Part shown: in pieces, positions 21,410 through 33,932 of the stretch
Position numbering within the stretch: the first letter of the stretch is position 1
Layout: every line of letters starts with the position of its first letter
Assembly (NCBI GenBank): GCA_025667525.1
Contig: JANFOE010002240.1
Coordinates: 28,437-92,436 of the forward strand
Direction of reading: 5' to 3'
DNA from: Glebionis coronaria
Taxonomy: Eukaryota > Streptophyta > Magnoliopsida > Asterales > Asteraceae
DNA: 64,000 nucleotides
The notes under the pieces: model-generated
Seen by the model: the letters and a program-made list of their open reading frames with translations, nothing else
Told to the model about the DNA's origin: nothing
The model's database searches: none
Position numbers and translations under genes: made by a program

Positions 21410-23351
21410 TTCGGGATCGAGTCAGGCTCGTGACTCGGTGAACAAAAACAAGCGCTCCTCGGGAGGCAACCCGAGTATCTATCCCCCTTTCCCGTTTTCA
21501 CCCTAAGTGTAGGGGGAGCTATATAGGTTGCTTGTATTTGGATGGTGATGTGATTACAGGGATAAGTGCACTCTTGGAATCTTTGAAGAACCGTGCTCCC
21601 ATGTTATCCGCAATACCGGTTCTATCTCTCAACTATCGTGATTCAATTATCTTCATACTCACATTTGAAATTGATCACTTTAGTCGTCCCCTCCTTAGCT
21701 TGATTTAACCAACGTGCACAATGTCATAAGTGTAGGGGAGATTTTTCCCACATGCTTAAACATTGAGGACAATGTTTATCTTAAGTGTAGGGGGGACTTC
21801 TATCGAAGTTTTAAGTGGACTTTTCCATTAAAATGCCTTCATTTAACCGGAGAATCATCTTTTTAAGCATTTTTCAAATTTTTAATTAACTTTGGCCATT
21901 AAGTCGTAATTTTTAAATTTTTATTGTTGCTTTCATATGTATATATCTCGCAATAAAGTCAAAAATATTAATAAAGTGGTGTAGCTAGTTTTGAAATCTG
22001 TGACATATTAGGCCCGTTGCGATTATTTTGACTCAACCCGAATAGACTTATTCAAGTTTATTCTAGCTAGTATCCTTAACCATGTAGACCTTAATTGGTT
22101 TATTAGGCTAAGCATCCACGAGTCTCATTACTTGAGATTTTAAATTGTGTAGGACGAGAAATGATAGAGTCAATTATAAGTCGGTATTCTTGCACAAGCT
22201 CACTTGGTGTAATTATTTGCCTATTCTCCCATCACTTGCTAATAATTTATCTGCAATAAGTAAGGTCGTACGATTTGAAATGTTACTTAGCTTCTAGCCC
22301 AAGATCGTTTAAAAGTTGCTCGGTAATGATAAGAGTTCATAGCCAAGGCATAACTTATGAAGCGGGGCGCGAAGATTGGCGAGTCCGAAAAGGCCCTAAC
22401 AAGGCATGAGGATTCCATTTTATTGCTAAAGATCCAAGGTGATGTGAAAAGCATTATTCCCAAAATCAATATGAAGGATCAAGACTCACGACAAAAAGCA
22501 ATCAACTCCCATAAAGATCATGGAGAAGTCTATCCGAAAAGACCCTAACAAGGTATGAGGATAAATAGATCCAAGTCCGAAAAGGAGGCGGATCGTTGTA
22601 TCTCAAAATCCCAATTAGAGATTGAAGAAATAATCATGAAGTCGTGGTCAACAATGTTGGAGTACCCCTCAGAAGTCTCCAAGTGAAGAACTCTATTAAC
22701 GAAGAGAAGACCATTATCTCAAGAACGTCTCTCAAGATATGAAGTATGAAGTACATGCCATATATCGGCCCGAGAAAGGTCTCAAATCGTGAACCGAGTT
22801 ATGCCAAGATATGAACTTTTTGATATCCGGAGAAGCAGTTTTAAGATATTTTGTCCTTTAGCTAACTATTGATCAAATCATCCCAATTTTCTTTCAGCCT
22901 AAATAAACTATCGAAATAAGTCCAAAAATGCATCTTCATGATCATTCTACGACAAAAATAAAATATAAGAGATACACCTAGGAATAAGGGAGTTTAAGCA
23001 TATAATTAAGCCATGTGTGTAAGTGTTTGAATTGCTAACTTATAATAACAATGATCTCGTTTTTAAGCTTAGTTTGGGGAACGTGAAACTTGAGGGTGAT
23101 AAATCTTCGCAGCACCAAAGCCCTAATGTAAGTCCTTGATCTCTTTGCAAGTTATTTCCATATAGCTATTTTCAAGTGAAAATTGTTTCTATCCTTTTGT
23201 CTCCTTTAAAGTTTTAATTTCTCTTAGTATTTAAATTTTTGTTTAGTAGTATTTTAATAAGGCCAAGGTTGATTGATTATGAGAAAAGTGTAAATTTGCT
23301 TTATCACTAAGCATTGCATGAGGGCATGGCAATGGTTAAGTGTAGGGGATC
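21410..23351 (+). other. 3' non-coding region of A with PPT-associated hairpin
   Basis: Contains a block GACTCGGTGAACAAAAAC (near 21433) also found in E. It also has a perfect 8-bp hairpin AAACATTG/CAATGTTT with loop AGGA (21758-21777), followed by AGTGTAGGGGGGA. A 30-bp direct repeat around CCGAAAAGGCCCTAACAAGG occurs near 22387 and 22534. The PPT AAGTGTAGGGGAT (23338-23350) lies just before the LTR. No env-like ORF is visible. Confidence 0.7.
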
Positions 23352-23797
23352 TGATAGGTGTGAAAACACCCATCCTTTTACCACTTATTTCTTGCTAAAA
23401 CAAGACCAAAACGCGTAATTAATGTCATTTGTTTGGAATTATGCGTGGTTTGTATGTTTGTTGTGTTTTCAGAGCAAACCGGATAAATATTGAAGAAAAC
23501 ATGGGATTCCACGGGTTTTATCAAGGAAAAAGACGAAAAGACGAAGTCTATAGTCCAAGAGATGCAAAAGATTTGAAGTCAATGGGCCTATTTGAAGATT
23601 TATCGAAGAAAAGGACCAAAAATGGAAGATTTACCTATGTCGAAGAAACTCAAGTCTATTAAATGAAGAAAATAAAAGACGAGTTGAATTTATTCGTCGA
23701 CAAATCCCGAATCGAAATAAAAAACGTCAACTTTTCTAAAAAGACGAGAAGACCAAAAGAAAGGGAGAAAGCCCACTCACCAACCAAGGGAGAAGCC

Positions 23798-23805
23798 TAT
23801 AAATA
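23798..23805 (+). promoter_or_regulatory. TATA box of A LTR
   Basis: TATAAATA in the context GCCTATAAATACTCC is followed by a CT-rich start region, a strong match to plant core promoters. Confidence 0.65.
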
Positions 23806-24223
23806 CTCCTCCCATTCACAAATTTCCACTAGTTCCTTTCTGTTACACTTTTCCTAGTTCGTAGGAAGAACCATCTCCCTTAAGGAGTGGTTTTCATTTT
23901 TCTTTGATTTCTTCTTGAATCTTGTAAGTTTAATCTTTTCATTTTTGTTTGTTGAATCTTAAATCATTAATACAAGTTTACTTTTAATCTTTCCATCATC
24001 ATCTCTTTATGATTCAAAGTTCTTTAGTTTTATTTTATTGGTTTGATCATAAAAAAGTAAGTGGGTTTTGTGTTTTTGTTGTTATGGATTGATGTTTACC
24101 TTAGGTAAATGATTAATGGTGAAATTGGTTTAAGTTTTGATTAAAAACTTGGTGAAAATTTGTGTTAAATTCGTGTTTCTGAATCCCCTATTCTTCGCAT
24201 TTTGTTACTGTGCTCGCCCAGTA

Positions 24224-24612
24224 ATATTCCGGATAGATTTGTAATTTTGTTGTTTACTCGGAATATCAAAATATTCCGCATAGCCAAAACATTCCGCATA
24301 GTGTTTTCTTTTCCTCATAGGGCAATTATTCCGCATATCACAAACATTCCGAGTAGCTTACATTATTCCGGGTAGAGCTCATTATTCCGCATAGTATTTT
24401 CTTTCAAATATTCCGAATAGGGTTTCTTTTTAAAATATTCCGCATAGAGCATCATTCCGGATCAAGGTGTGAATTTGTTGTTTATTCGGAATACCCGAAT
24501 ATTCCGAGTAGGAGCTATTATTCCGCATAACCTCAGAGATTTATTCTGAGTAGAGCTAACATTCCGAGTAGGGCAAAATATTCCGGATAGCCATTATTCC
24601 GAATAAGGTAAA
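24224..24612 (+). repeat. Interspersed ATTCCGNATAG motif array
   Basis: At least 16 copies of ATTCCG followed by CATAG, AGTAG, GATAG or AATAG occur in 390 bases, two in reverse (CGGAATA). Spacing is irregular (about 12-45 bp). It lies about 430-810 bases after A's TATA box, and the core matches the tandem repeat in C's leader. Confidence 0.85.
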
Positions 24613-25573
24613 TTTCCAGTTTAATTCCAGTTTTTCCAGTTTTAAATTCTAGCTTTATTTTTATTCTCAGTAATTGCTTTTAGTTTAATTTTATTATTTA
24701 TAGCACTTACCATTTTAGTAGATTTAGACCAAAGCTCCCCCTTTTTAGTCACCAAGTACAACGATTCCACTTTTAACCGTGATCGATTCGAGAAGATACC
24801 GAGAACTAAACAACGACATATATCAATTGGGTATGAGCAACGCAAAGAAAGATCTTGCAAAAGCAACATTTGTATTAACCAACCAAAAGTCAGTTATTAG
24901 TATCCATGGCGGGCCTAATATGTCAAAGAATTCTAAATTTGTTAAACCATGTTTTTATTATATTTTTTTCCTTTTTATATATTTTTGATTAAAAGTAAAA
25001 GAAGAAATATATACAATGCAAATGTAATATGCAAATGAAAAATGATTGATGCAAAAATTATGAATGCATATTTTTGGTGGCCAAAGTAGATCAAAAATTT
25101 GAAAAATGTTTGAAAAATTAATTTCCAAGTTATCATGAAGGTCAATGACAACGTCTAGGTAAGGTCACTTCGATAGAAGACCCCCTACACTTAAGCTAAA
25201 CATTGTCCTCAATGTTTAAGAGCATGGAAGTATAAAACTTCCCCTACACTTATGACAATGAATAGACTTTGCTTAACCCAAGTTAAGGAGAGATCAACTA
25301 TAGTGAATTCATTTTTAAAGGACAAGGTGTCTATGAAAAATCACAATAGTAACAAAGTGAATCGGATACAAGGGCCTCCTCCATAAGCTCCAAAGCACGT
25401 GATGAGTGAGCAACCCTACTAACATCATGAAGACAAAAGAAGGTCTCCCCTACACTTATCATCAATTTGCTATCCTTATTTCTAACATACAACACTCTAG
25501 ATCTAAAAACTTCTAAACCTAGTTATTCAAGCTTGATTTAAGGAGTCTCTAGCTCGACTCATCCCATAATGAA
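24613..25573 (-). other. 3' non-coding region of element D (truncated or fused to A's end)
   Basis: On the minus strand this follows D's pol stop. It is recognisably similar to A's tail as far as GACATATTAGGCCCG (near 24915). It holds the same AAACATTG/CAATGTTT hairpin (25198-25217) and AGTGTAGGGGG (25181-25193). Homology then fades, and no D 3' LTR starting TGATA was found. Confidence 0.6.
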
Positions 25574-27930
25574 TTAATTCATGGGGAAAATGGGGTTCTC
25601 TTGGACCATTTCCACGGAAATGTCCTCCCCAAAATAGTGCTTCACACGGTGACCATTCACTTTAAAATTGGGACCATCGGGTTGTGACAACTCAATAGTT
25701 CCATATGCAAATACTTGAGCAATAGTGAATAGACCGGACCATCTCGACTTAAGCTTGTCCATAAAAAGTTTTAACCTTGAGTTAAAGAGGAGAACCGGAT
25801 CTCCAACTTTAAACTCACGGTTCTTGATCTTAGCATCATGCAATTTCTTAGTTTTCTCCTTATAAAGCAAAGAGTTCTCATAGGCATTGGCTCTCAATTC
25901 ATCCATTTCATTAAGTTGATCCTTTCTATGTGAGCCGGCTTGGTTTAAATCAAAGTTAGCCCACTTGAGAGCCCAAGAAGCCTTATGTTCTAACTCGAAT
26001 GGGAGGTGGCATGCTTTTCCATAGACAAGCCTATAAGGAGTACAACCAATTGGTGTCTTAAAAGTCGTCCTAAAAGACAACAAAGCATCATCAAGCTTAT
26101 CCGACCAAGAAGCTCGATGCTCTCCCACCGTTCTTTCCAAAATTCTCTTTAAACCACGATTTGTGACCTCGGTTTGACCATTGGTTTGAGGGTGATACGC
26201 GGTAGAAAGTCTATGATTAACTCCATATTTCTTCATAACTCTTGTGAAATGATCATTACAAAAGTGCGTACCATGATCACTTATGATGGCCTGAGGTACA
26301 CCAAATCTAGCAAACAATTGCTTCAAAAGTTTCACAACAACTCTAGCATCATTAGTAGGTAAGGCTTTGGCCTCAACCCATTTTGACACATAATCCACCG
26401 CTACGAGTATATACTTATTTCCCTTGGAAGATGGAAAAGGTCCCATAAAATCTATTCCCACACATCAAAAATCTCACACTCTTGAATGAATTTTTGTGGC
26501 ATCTCATCACGTTGTGTAATTTTTCCTTGTCTTTGACATACATCACAAAATTTCACCATCTCTTGGGCATCTTTATAAATGGAAGGCCAATACTAACCCG
26601 AATCAAAGACTTTCTTGGCGGTATAGTTGGGCCCAAAATGTCCACACGTAGGTTCTTTATGACAAGCTTCTAAAATCTTAAATGCCTCGGGCCAATCTAC
26701 ACACCATCTAATGATTTGGTCCACACATTGCCTAAAGCGGTAAGGATCATCCCAAAAGTAGTACTTTACGTCCTTGAGAAATTTCTTCTTTTGTTGGGAA
26801 GTAAGACCCTCTATAAGCACATTCCCCACAAGATAGTTTGCAATATCTGCAAACCAAGGGGTTGCATCCTCTTGAGAAGAGATAGACATGAGCTCCTTTA
26901 ATGGAAAGGATTCATTGATTTCTTTATTAGGAAAATCTCCTTGAAAAGGATGCTCAAGTCTACTCAAGTGATCCGCCGCTAAATTCTTGGGTCCTTTCTT
27001 ATCTCGAATCTCTATCTTAAACTCTTGAAGCAATAAAACCCATCTCAAAAGCCTAGGCTTAGCATCTTGCTTTGTCATGAGATACTTGAGAGCGGAATGA
27101 TCCGTATACACTATGCTTTTGGATAGCACAAGGTATGGTCTAAATTTCTCAAAAGCATAAACTATAGCAAGCAACTCTTTTTCCATGGTAGTATAATGAA
27201 GTTGTGTACCGGTCATGGTTTTACTAGCATAGTGTATAGGTTGAAAATGCTTATTCACTCTTTGTCCTAACACGGCCCCCACCGCATAATCACTAGCGTC
27301 ACACATAAGCTCAAAAGGTAATTCCCAATTTGGAGAAACCAAAACGAGAGCCTTAGTCAAATTCTCCTTAAGAGTCTCAAAAGAATCCAAACACTCTTGG
27401 TTGAAAATGAAAGGAGCCTCTTTTTCCAAGAGGTGGGTCATCGGTCTTGCTATCTTAGAGAAATCTTGTATGAAGCGTCTATAAAATCCCGCATGACCTA
27501 AGAAACTCCTTACACCTTTAACCGTAGTGGGTGGGGGAAGCTTAGCAATCACATCAATTTTAGCTCAATCCACTTCTAATCCCTTATTGGATATCTTGTG
27601 TCCCAAAACAATTCCCTCTTTCACCATAAAATGACATTTCTCCTAATTAAGAACTAAACGGGTTTCCTCACACCGCTTAAGCATTCGTTCTAAACTGGTG
27701 AGACAAGAGGTAAATGAATCTCCAAAGACGGAGAAATCATCCATGAAAACCCTTATAGTTTGCTCAATAATATCATGGAAATTTGCCATCATACACCTTT
27801 GAAATGTCCCCGGTGCATTACACAAGCCAAAAGGCATTCTCTTTTAAGCAAATGCACCGTAGGGACAAGTGAACGTGGTCTTTTCTTGATCCTTAGGGTC
27901 AATGGGTATTTGAAAATAACCCGAAAATCC
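25574..27930 (-). pseudogene. pol: Element D: Athila-like pol, RT middle to integrase end, broken
   Basis: Read leftwards: RT palm with FMDDFSVFG, RNase H ([25 protein letters not shown]), integrase zinc finger ([12 protein letters not shown]...), core ([20 protein letters not shown]) and a C-terminal domain ending at TAA 25574-25576. Lesions are TAA 27844-27846, TAG 27643-27645, TGA 27565-27567, TAG 26593-26595 and a one-base loss near 26455-26462. The protein is closely similar to element A's. The N-terminal part of RT lies at 33690-33932, across the CACTA insertion. Confidence 0.92.
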
Positions 27931-28448
27931 ATCCACTACTACAAAACATATCTTAGGCAACACTCAAAAAGTGTTGTATTATGCTCTAAAAGTGTTACCT
28001 TATAGTTAATGTGACACTTTTTGAAGTGCTGCACTAGGCAACGTCGCCTTAGGTCTATAGCAACACTTTGATAAGAAAATGCAACACTTTTTAAAAATGT
28101 TGCCTTAATCGATTAAATGTAACACTTGAAGTGCAACACTTCTGATACTCAAACGCAACAACTTTTTAGCTCTAAAGCAACATTTTGTACGCTAAATGCA
28201 ACACTTCTAAAAGTAAACACTAACTTACGACAACACTTTTATTTATCAAACGCATCACTTTAAGTTGTTTCATGCCACACAACTGCAACATTCTCCAGCA
28301 TCTATTGCAACACTTTTATTCCATTTATATATTTTTCGTTACAATTAAAATTCTACTGCACAAGTTTTTATAATCTGAAATTCAAATTGCGTAATAATGC
28401 TAATATTCTAGACTAACTCATTTAAGTTAATACCATACATTAATAAAC

Positions 28449-28838
28449 TTGTACAATGTCAAAGTAATTGCTAGAACTGTTCTTTTACACTCATTTCTCA
28501 TTCTAGCCACCTCCATCTCTTTGTGTACCTCGTCTCGATTCCTCCTTGAGGATGCAACACCAGTTGTCCCTGATTTACACCCAAGGGCCAAGGCACCAGA
28601 ATCTTTGGACGTCCCTAGTTCTAATAAAACTCCTTTAAGAGATATCCCACCTAGTCTTCCTAATTTTGGTGCAGCTCGAGGCGTGGAAGATTTGGATCAT
28701 ACACTCACGTTCTTCATGTACGACATTCTTGCGGGGTCTAACCCGTCGGCTGAAGTTATGACTGCTATCGTAACGAATCCAACTGTCAATGGTCAGGTTC
28801 CCTTCATCGTAAAAGATTTGTATTTTCCATGGCATTAG
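28449..28838 (+). pseudogene. Captured 5' fragment of a dirigent-like gene, 129 aa
   Basis: The ORF has a hydrophobic N terminus like a secretion signal (about residues 7-28, VIARTVLLHSFLILATSISL), a proline-rich linker, and the dirigent start LTFFMYDILAGSNPSA followed by IVTNP.VNGQVPF. These motifs match dirigent proteins of the ESB1/DIR10-like class, cell-wall proteins guiding phenol coupling in lignin deposition. It ends at TAG 28836-28838, before the beta-barrel core that would make up most of a protein of over 200 residues. The stop follows VPF, where similarity ends. It lies inside the CACTA element, so it is best read as a transduplicated fragment; expression is unknown. Confidence 0.75.
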
Positions 28839-31800
28839 TTTAAGTACACCAACTCTCATAGAGTGGGTTTTCAAAGTTCATATCCTTTCTGTAGTTCCTG
28901 ATGAAATAATCAACAAGTTGTGAAGTATGCGCCAAACTATGGATAGCACTATTCATAAACATGTATTTCCAAGATTATACAATCCAGTCAAACCCAAGCT
29001 ATGTGCATGCCAGAACTAGTAGTAGATGGTGCTTGACCAATTCTGACATATGAGTTGCCTCTATCTGAGTGTCCCTTCACCTTCATTGGGACATTCATGT
29101 CATCAATTGCCATCCCATTTTCTTCTCGTGTTATATTATTATATAATCCATAAACTTGAAACTCCAATAAAATCTATAGTGCAGTAAATAAGGAAAATTA
29201 GCATTGTGTTGTAGAAAAGTGCCGTGTAGAAAAGTAACTACCTCTGCATTCACTTGTCAAGACTTATCATATGACATACTTCCTTGAAGAAAAAATTGGT
29301 TCTTTGTCTAGAAAGGTCCGAAATCTTCAACTACAAAATATATGAAGTCGTTTAATAAATACCCACACGGGAAAGCACATATGAGAAAAGTTCAGATGCC
29401 AAAACTCACTTACAACACCAGACTTCACTGAAAATATTGTGTAGGACTTTTTAAATGCTCCAATCATATTGCCCTGAATAACATACACCAAACACATATA
29501 AGAATATTATTCAAACCATATACTCGTAATCGGTAAAATTTACTATACCATGAGAGTAACAAAATACCTTTTGGCTAATTGTTACAATTAATGACGTTGT
29601 CCCTCTGGAAATTGAAAGACAGATTGCAACAAAAACAAGTCTGCTTTATTATTCTTCTATCGCAGCAAAATTTCCATCATTTTTCGTCTCATAATGCCTG
29701 CATAACAGACCATATTATTATACAAAAATAGTATAGATCATAAAGAAGTCGACGGGTCACCAGATGCATAAAAGTCACATGAACTCCTCATGCATTGCAG
29801 ATAAAGCACATGTTAGAAAAATGTATTTTGGGAATATAAGACTAAAAGAATGCACATGTCTATAGTATTTTTCGTAGCATGTTTAAGCCCCTTGTTGTGT
29901 ATAAGAATACATCAGTAGTAAAGAATCAAGTCAGCATAAAGAAATGAGGCTAAACAAATATGAACCCTAATATACCTGATCAAGCAACAACTACTCTATT
30001 TAGCAACTACACCATCGACTCATCGAGTCTTAGTTTTATGCATATTTTTACGTCGCTTACTTCTGTAGTTACTCACTAGTTCTCATAACTGTTTCGAAGG
30101 CCTCCCCTTCTTGAAAAGCTTCGATTTCGACACACAATATTATGGGCACGCCCAATTGGTATAAACTGAGATTGGTTTTTATAGTTAGGTCTTTATGTCA
30201 AAATCGAAACCGAACTAAAAGTTCAGTTATTTTAAAAATAAAAACGCAAACCATCTGTTTGTAGTTCTATTTGGTTATTATGGTTCAGTTTTTCCGGTTT
30301 TCGGTTTCTGTTTTTTGTTTTTTTACTCACTCCCACGAAAAAACAGTGAAACAACACTTACGGCCAGCAATATGTAACATCATCTTTGTTGAACTGCATA
30401 CCCCACAATTACCAAATCATATGTCGTAAGTGTAACAAATAGAAATTAGATACGGGAGCCTAAGAAATGCACATAAAAAATCCAACCTTCATCCAGATCA
30501 ACAGGGCAACAGTTAAAAACTATAACCTTATCACAAAATTTCACATCATATTTCCTCTCGTATGGTGACATAAAAGAACTTAAAAAGCGTACATCCTGAA
30601 GAAATCGTTAATCATCCTTTTCACATCGGCATAATCCTATTTAAGAGTTCCTGCAATAATCACTGTTAGAGAAACATATGAAAACTAAAACAGGGTGGAA
30701 TGTGAAAAAAATGCGACACTAATAACCTATGAAAGCAGACTTGAATTTTATTGTGCCACTTCTTCGGCATCAATACAGAGGAAATACACACTTGAATAAT
30801 GATGAAGTTTCAATCGATATATACCGAATACTAGAACACAAACACATGATTCAGAAACACCATTAACGAAAACCACAATAACATCTTGGATTCCCAACAA
30901 GTCACATCAATGCCTGTAGTATCATATCTCGAAAACCAAAGTAACAACCACGCTTGGATTCCTAACATCTATGCCCAAAACTAAACTATAAAAATCTTTT
31001 CATTCTCTTAGTTTGAAAGATTTCACTGCTATATGCACCATTAAACCAGAACATCTGCACCTATAAAACCTTGGTTAAATTTGAAACTGCAAGAGCTTAT
31101 TTAAATATCTATAGTATCCAACAAACTATAAAAAAATATCCTAACAATTATTATTCTAGACGTCCTTTCACATCTTATGCAAGTTGCGGTGTTTTCGTCA
31201 ATTGCACACACAACCAAACTCTTAGTTCAAATTAGAGTCATTATCACAGCCACAAGTGCTTGATTGATCATGAATAGCTTTATTAAAAACCCATAAAGAA
31301 AATCTTTAACATAAAATAAAACATATGCACCACTAACATAAATCTGATAAGAAGCGAAAATAACCACACAGGTCTAATGTTTTCTACCTTTATGAGATGG
31401 CGGATACGTCTTCTTCACTGATAGTGCGATGACTTTTCTTATTTGATGGATCATTCATTTTTGATTGATGGTTAGTCCTCCCATTGTACTACCACCGAAT
31501 GGCATCTTAAATCAACCAAGCCTGTAATTACATATTATGGTAAAACTTGCAACCAATCTAAAAAATAGTGGTACTTAAGAGTTTTTTATATTTTTAGCTT
31601 TGGGTGAGAAAAATAGTTTGAGAAATTGATTGAGAAAGTAGGAAAAGATTAATTTGGTGGAAATAATTTTTGGAGGGGCGGGAATAGTTTAACCTAAAAA
31701 TTCATTTCGGAGGTGGTTGAAGCTTTTTATTAGATTTATATCGTTTCAATAAATACCAATTCGATTGCTAGTCAGATCATGCAGTGAAAATGGAATACAT

Positions 31801-33490
31801 GTCATAGCCAACAATGTTCTACATACAAAACACGAGACCATACTACACATAATAACCCAAACATCTCACTAACAAAGCACACACTCACACAGACACGGAA
31901 AATTACCTAAAAATAAGGTCAGCTAATTCAATTATGTTCATGCAGACTTATATCCATGTTCACTACACTTTGAAGATACATTTTTTACTTATTCATGCAT
32001 ACTTCTTTGTTCACATCGTACACCTTAAAACGACATGCTACAACTCCAAATGTGTCTTAATGTATAGTACGTGAATATGTGATGCAACTTCATTCTAAGT
32101 TTGAACCATATATAGCAAATAGAAACAACTTCAGACTATATATGAACCAACTCCAAATATGTCCTATTATATTTGTTATACAACTTTTTTTTAACTTTTA
32201 ACCATAACAAATGGCATAAATCAAGCTGACACTTTAGCACTTTACATCTTGCTCGAGCAACTAAGAGTTTTTAACATATGACATTTAGTCTAATGAAATA
32301 ACAAGTTGACAACACAAATGGCATTTAGTCCAATGAGAATAGTGATACAACCTTACAATTTAGATGGCATTTAGTCTAATGAAACAACGATACTACCATA
32401 CAAGTTACAGTCCAACATTGTTTGTCAAACTAAAAAGAGTTTGTCACACTATCACACTAGCAAATAATACTTTTCATAGTCTCACATGAACTACATTATT
32501 TGTCACAGAAACAATATCAATAACTTATGATATCCTACATATTTTGTGTCCAAAACTACTTTATATAAGAAGGAACATGAATCGTATCAAAACCACTTGA
32601 ATGACTAGCAGTATTACAGTAGCATATGACCTAGCTGGCCTAACACACTAGCAAACTAAACAAGTCATTTAGAAACTACTTGAATGTTTAACAGTAACCT
32701 AAGACCCTTTGGCCTAACCCAATAGCAAAATAAACAAGACCCAAGGTTTGTTTAGTTCTGCTTTCAACACTAGCAAAAAAACAAGGCCTGTTTGTTTCGG
32801 TCGATCATGTTTATGGGTTTTTGTCGGTTTTGGACTAAATCAACCGAGACAAAAAAACCATAAAATGGAAACGAGACTGGGCCAAAGGTTCATCAGTCTG
32901 TTTTGATTTGTGTTAGGTCGGTCTAATTTTTAGGTTCGACCGAGTTTTAGATCTGCCATGCTCAACCTTAGTCTTATATACCCTCAATTATGAAAGCAAG
33001 ATGAATAGCAATACCTATTCAATCAAGGAACATAATTTGTTTCCAAGAGAACAAATTATAAAAGCATCTACAAGATCTTGCAAACCTGAATCTGCCCAGA
33101 ATCTTTAATTTGAAGATATTATATATGAATAAAGCTATGAGGAGTATATATAAACAAATATAATATGTAAAATGGGTCAATTTGAATAAAATAGATCCCT
33201 AATTTTGGGATACTAGTTTCAGATGTCATAAAGCTTTGGCAAATGGGAATCGATAGAGATATGCAATCAAATCTAATATATAAGAAGATTTTCACATACC
33301 TTATAACTAAAGGATTAGATTAAGGAGAAACCAATTTTCGGTGGCCTGGATCTGTAAGTGAAAAAGATTTTAGAATTTTTTGTTGGTGTTGAAGTAGTTT
33401 TAAGTTTAGGTAAAAAAAAGGTCGGCAGCAAAATAAAAAACTAGGCGGAATATTAGTTTTTGTTAAAATTTTTGGAAATTAGTTTTCACC
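28839..33490. other. CACTA interior, no recognised gene
   Basis: AT-rich sequence. A minus-strand open stretch at about 28990-29113 reads GMAIDDMNVPMKVKGHSD and then NSYVRIGQAP; it looks codon-like but I do not recognise it. Near 30095-30135 a minus-strand KLFKKGRPSKQ-like reading is also unassigned. These could be remnants of transposase accessory exons or other captured pieces. Confidence 0.4.
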
Positions 33491-33689
33491 AAATGTTGCA
33501 ACACTTTTTTAATGTGTTAAACATACTCTTGAACTACTTGCAACACTTCAACTAAAGTGTCATTTTTGATATTAACACGCAACACTTATTTTAAAAATGT
33601 TGTCTTTTCACTAATTTTGTGACAAATGCAACACATTTGAAAGTGTTACATGTAAAATGTTACATTAGGCCTATTTTGTTGTAGTTATC

Positions 33690-33932
33690 AAGAAAGCAAT
33701 AGTACTCATTTCCCGCTAAGCGTTCAAGCATTTGGTCCATAAAAGGCAATGGGAAGTGATATTTTCTAGTAGCCTCATTAAGCTTCCTATAATCAATACA
33801 AACTCTCCAACCGGTAACTAGTCTCGTAGGAATAAGCTCATTGTTCTCATTGGGTACTACGGTGATTCCACACTTTTTTGGAACACAATGTACCGGGCTA
33901 ACCCATGGAGAGTCGGAAATGGGGTAAATCAT
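33690..33932 (-). pseudogene. pol: Element D RT, N-terminal part
   Basis: Reads MIYPISDSPWVSPVHCVPKK, then CIDYRKLNEATRKYHFPLPF and MLERLAGNEYYCFLD, the N-terminal RT block of Ty3/gypsy elements. It is cut at CFLD by the CACTA insertion. Upstream it is out of frame with 33929-36127 because one A appears lost in the A run near 33962-33966. Confidence 0.9.

Larger units (their letters stand above)
23352..24612 (+). repeat. 3' LTR of element A (end uncertain)
   Basis: Begins TGATAGGTGTG after the purine tract. It contains a TATA box (TATAAATA, 23798-23805) and a CT-rich leader. The 3' boundary cannot be fixed because A's 5' LTR is outside the window and the following sequence merges with the tail of the oppositely oriented element D; 24612 is the end of the repeat array, not a demonstrated LTR end. 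Confidence 0.65.
27934..33686. mobile_element. CACTA-type DNA transposon (5753 bp) inserted in D's RT
   Basis: Left end CACTACTACAAAAC; right end reads ACTACAACAAAATAGG on the opposite strand, with the final base of the expected TAGTG changed to T. The target duplication is 3 bp, ATC (27931-27933; 33687-33689), and removing the element restores D's RT frame. Both ends carry many subterminal copies of GCAACACTT or AAGTGTTGC (27955-28330; 33495-33655), as in En/Spm-like elements. No long transposase ORF is seen, so it looks non-autonomous. The interior holds a dirigent-like gene fragment and three copies of ATGGCATTTAGTCTAATGA-like words (near 32280-32390). Confidence 0.88.

Noticed and set aside
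21410..23351. Possible env-like ORF in A's tail
   Set aside because: Some Athila elements carry one, but all frames here are closed by stops and no membrane protein pattern is visible.
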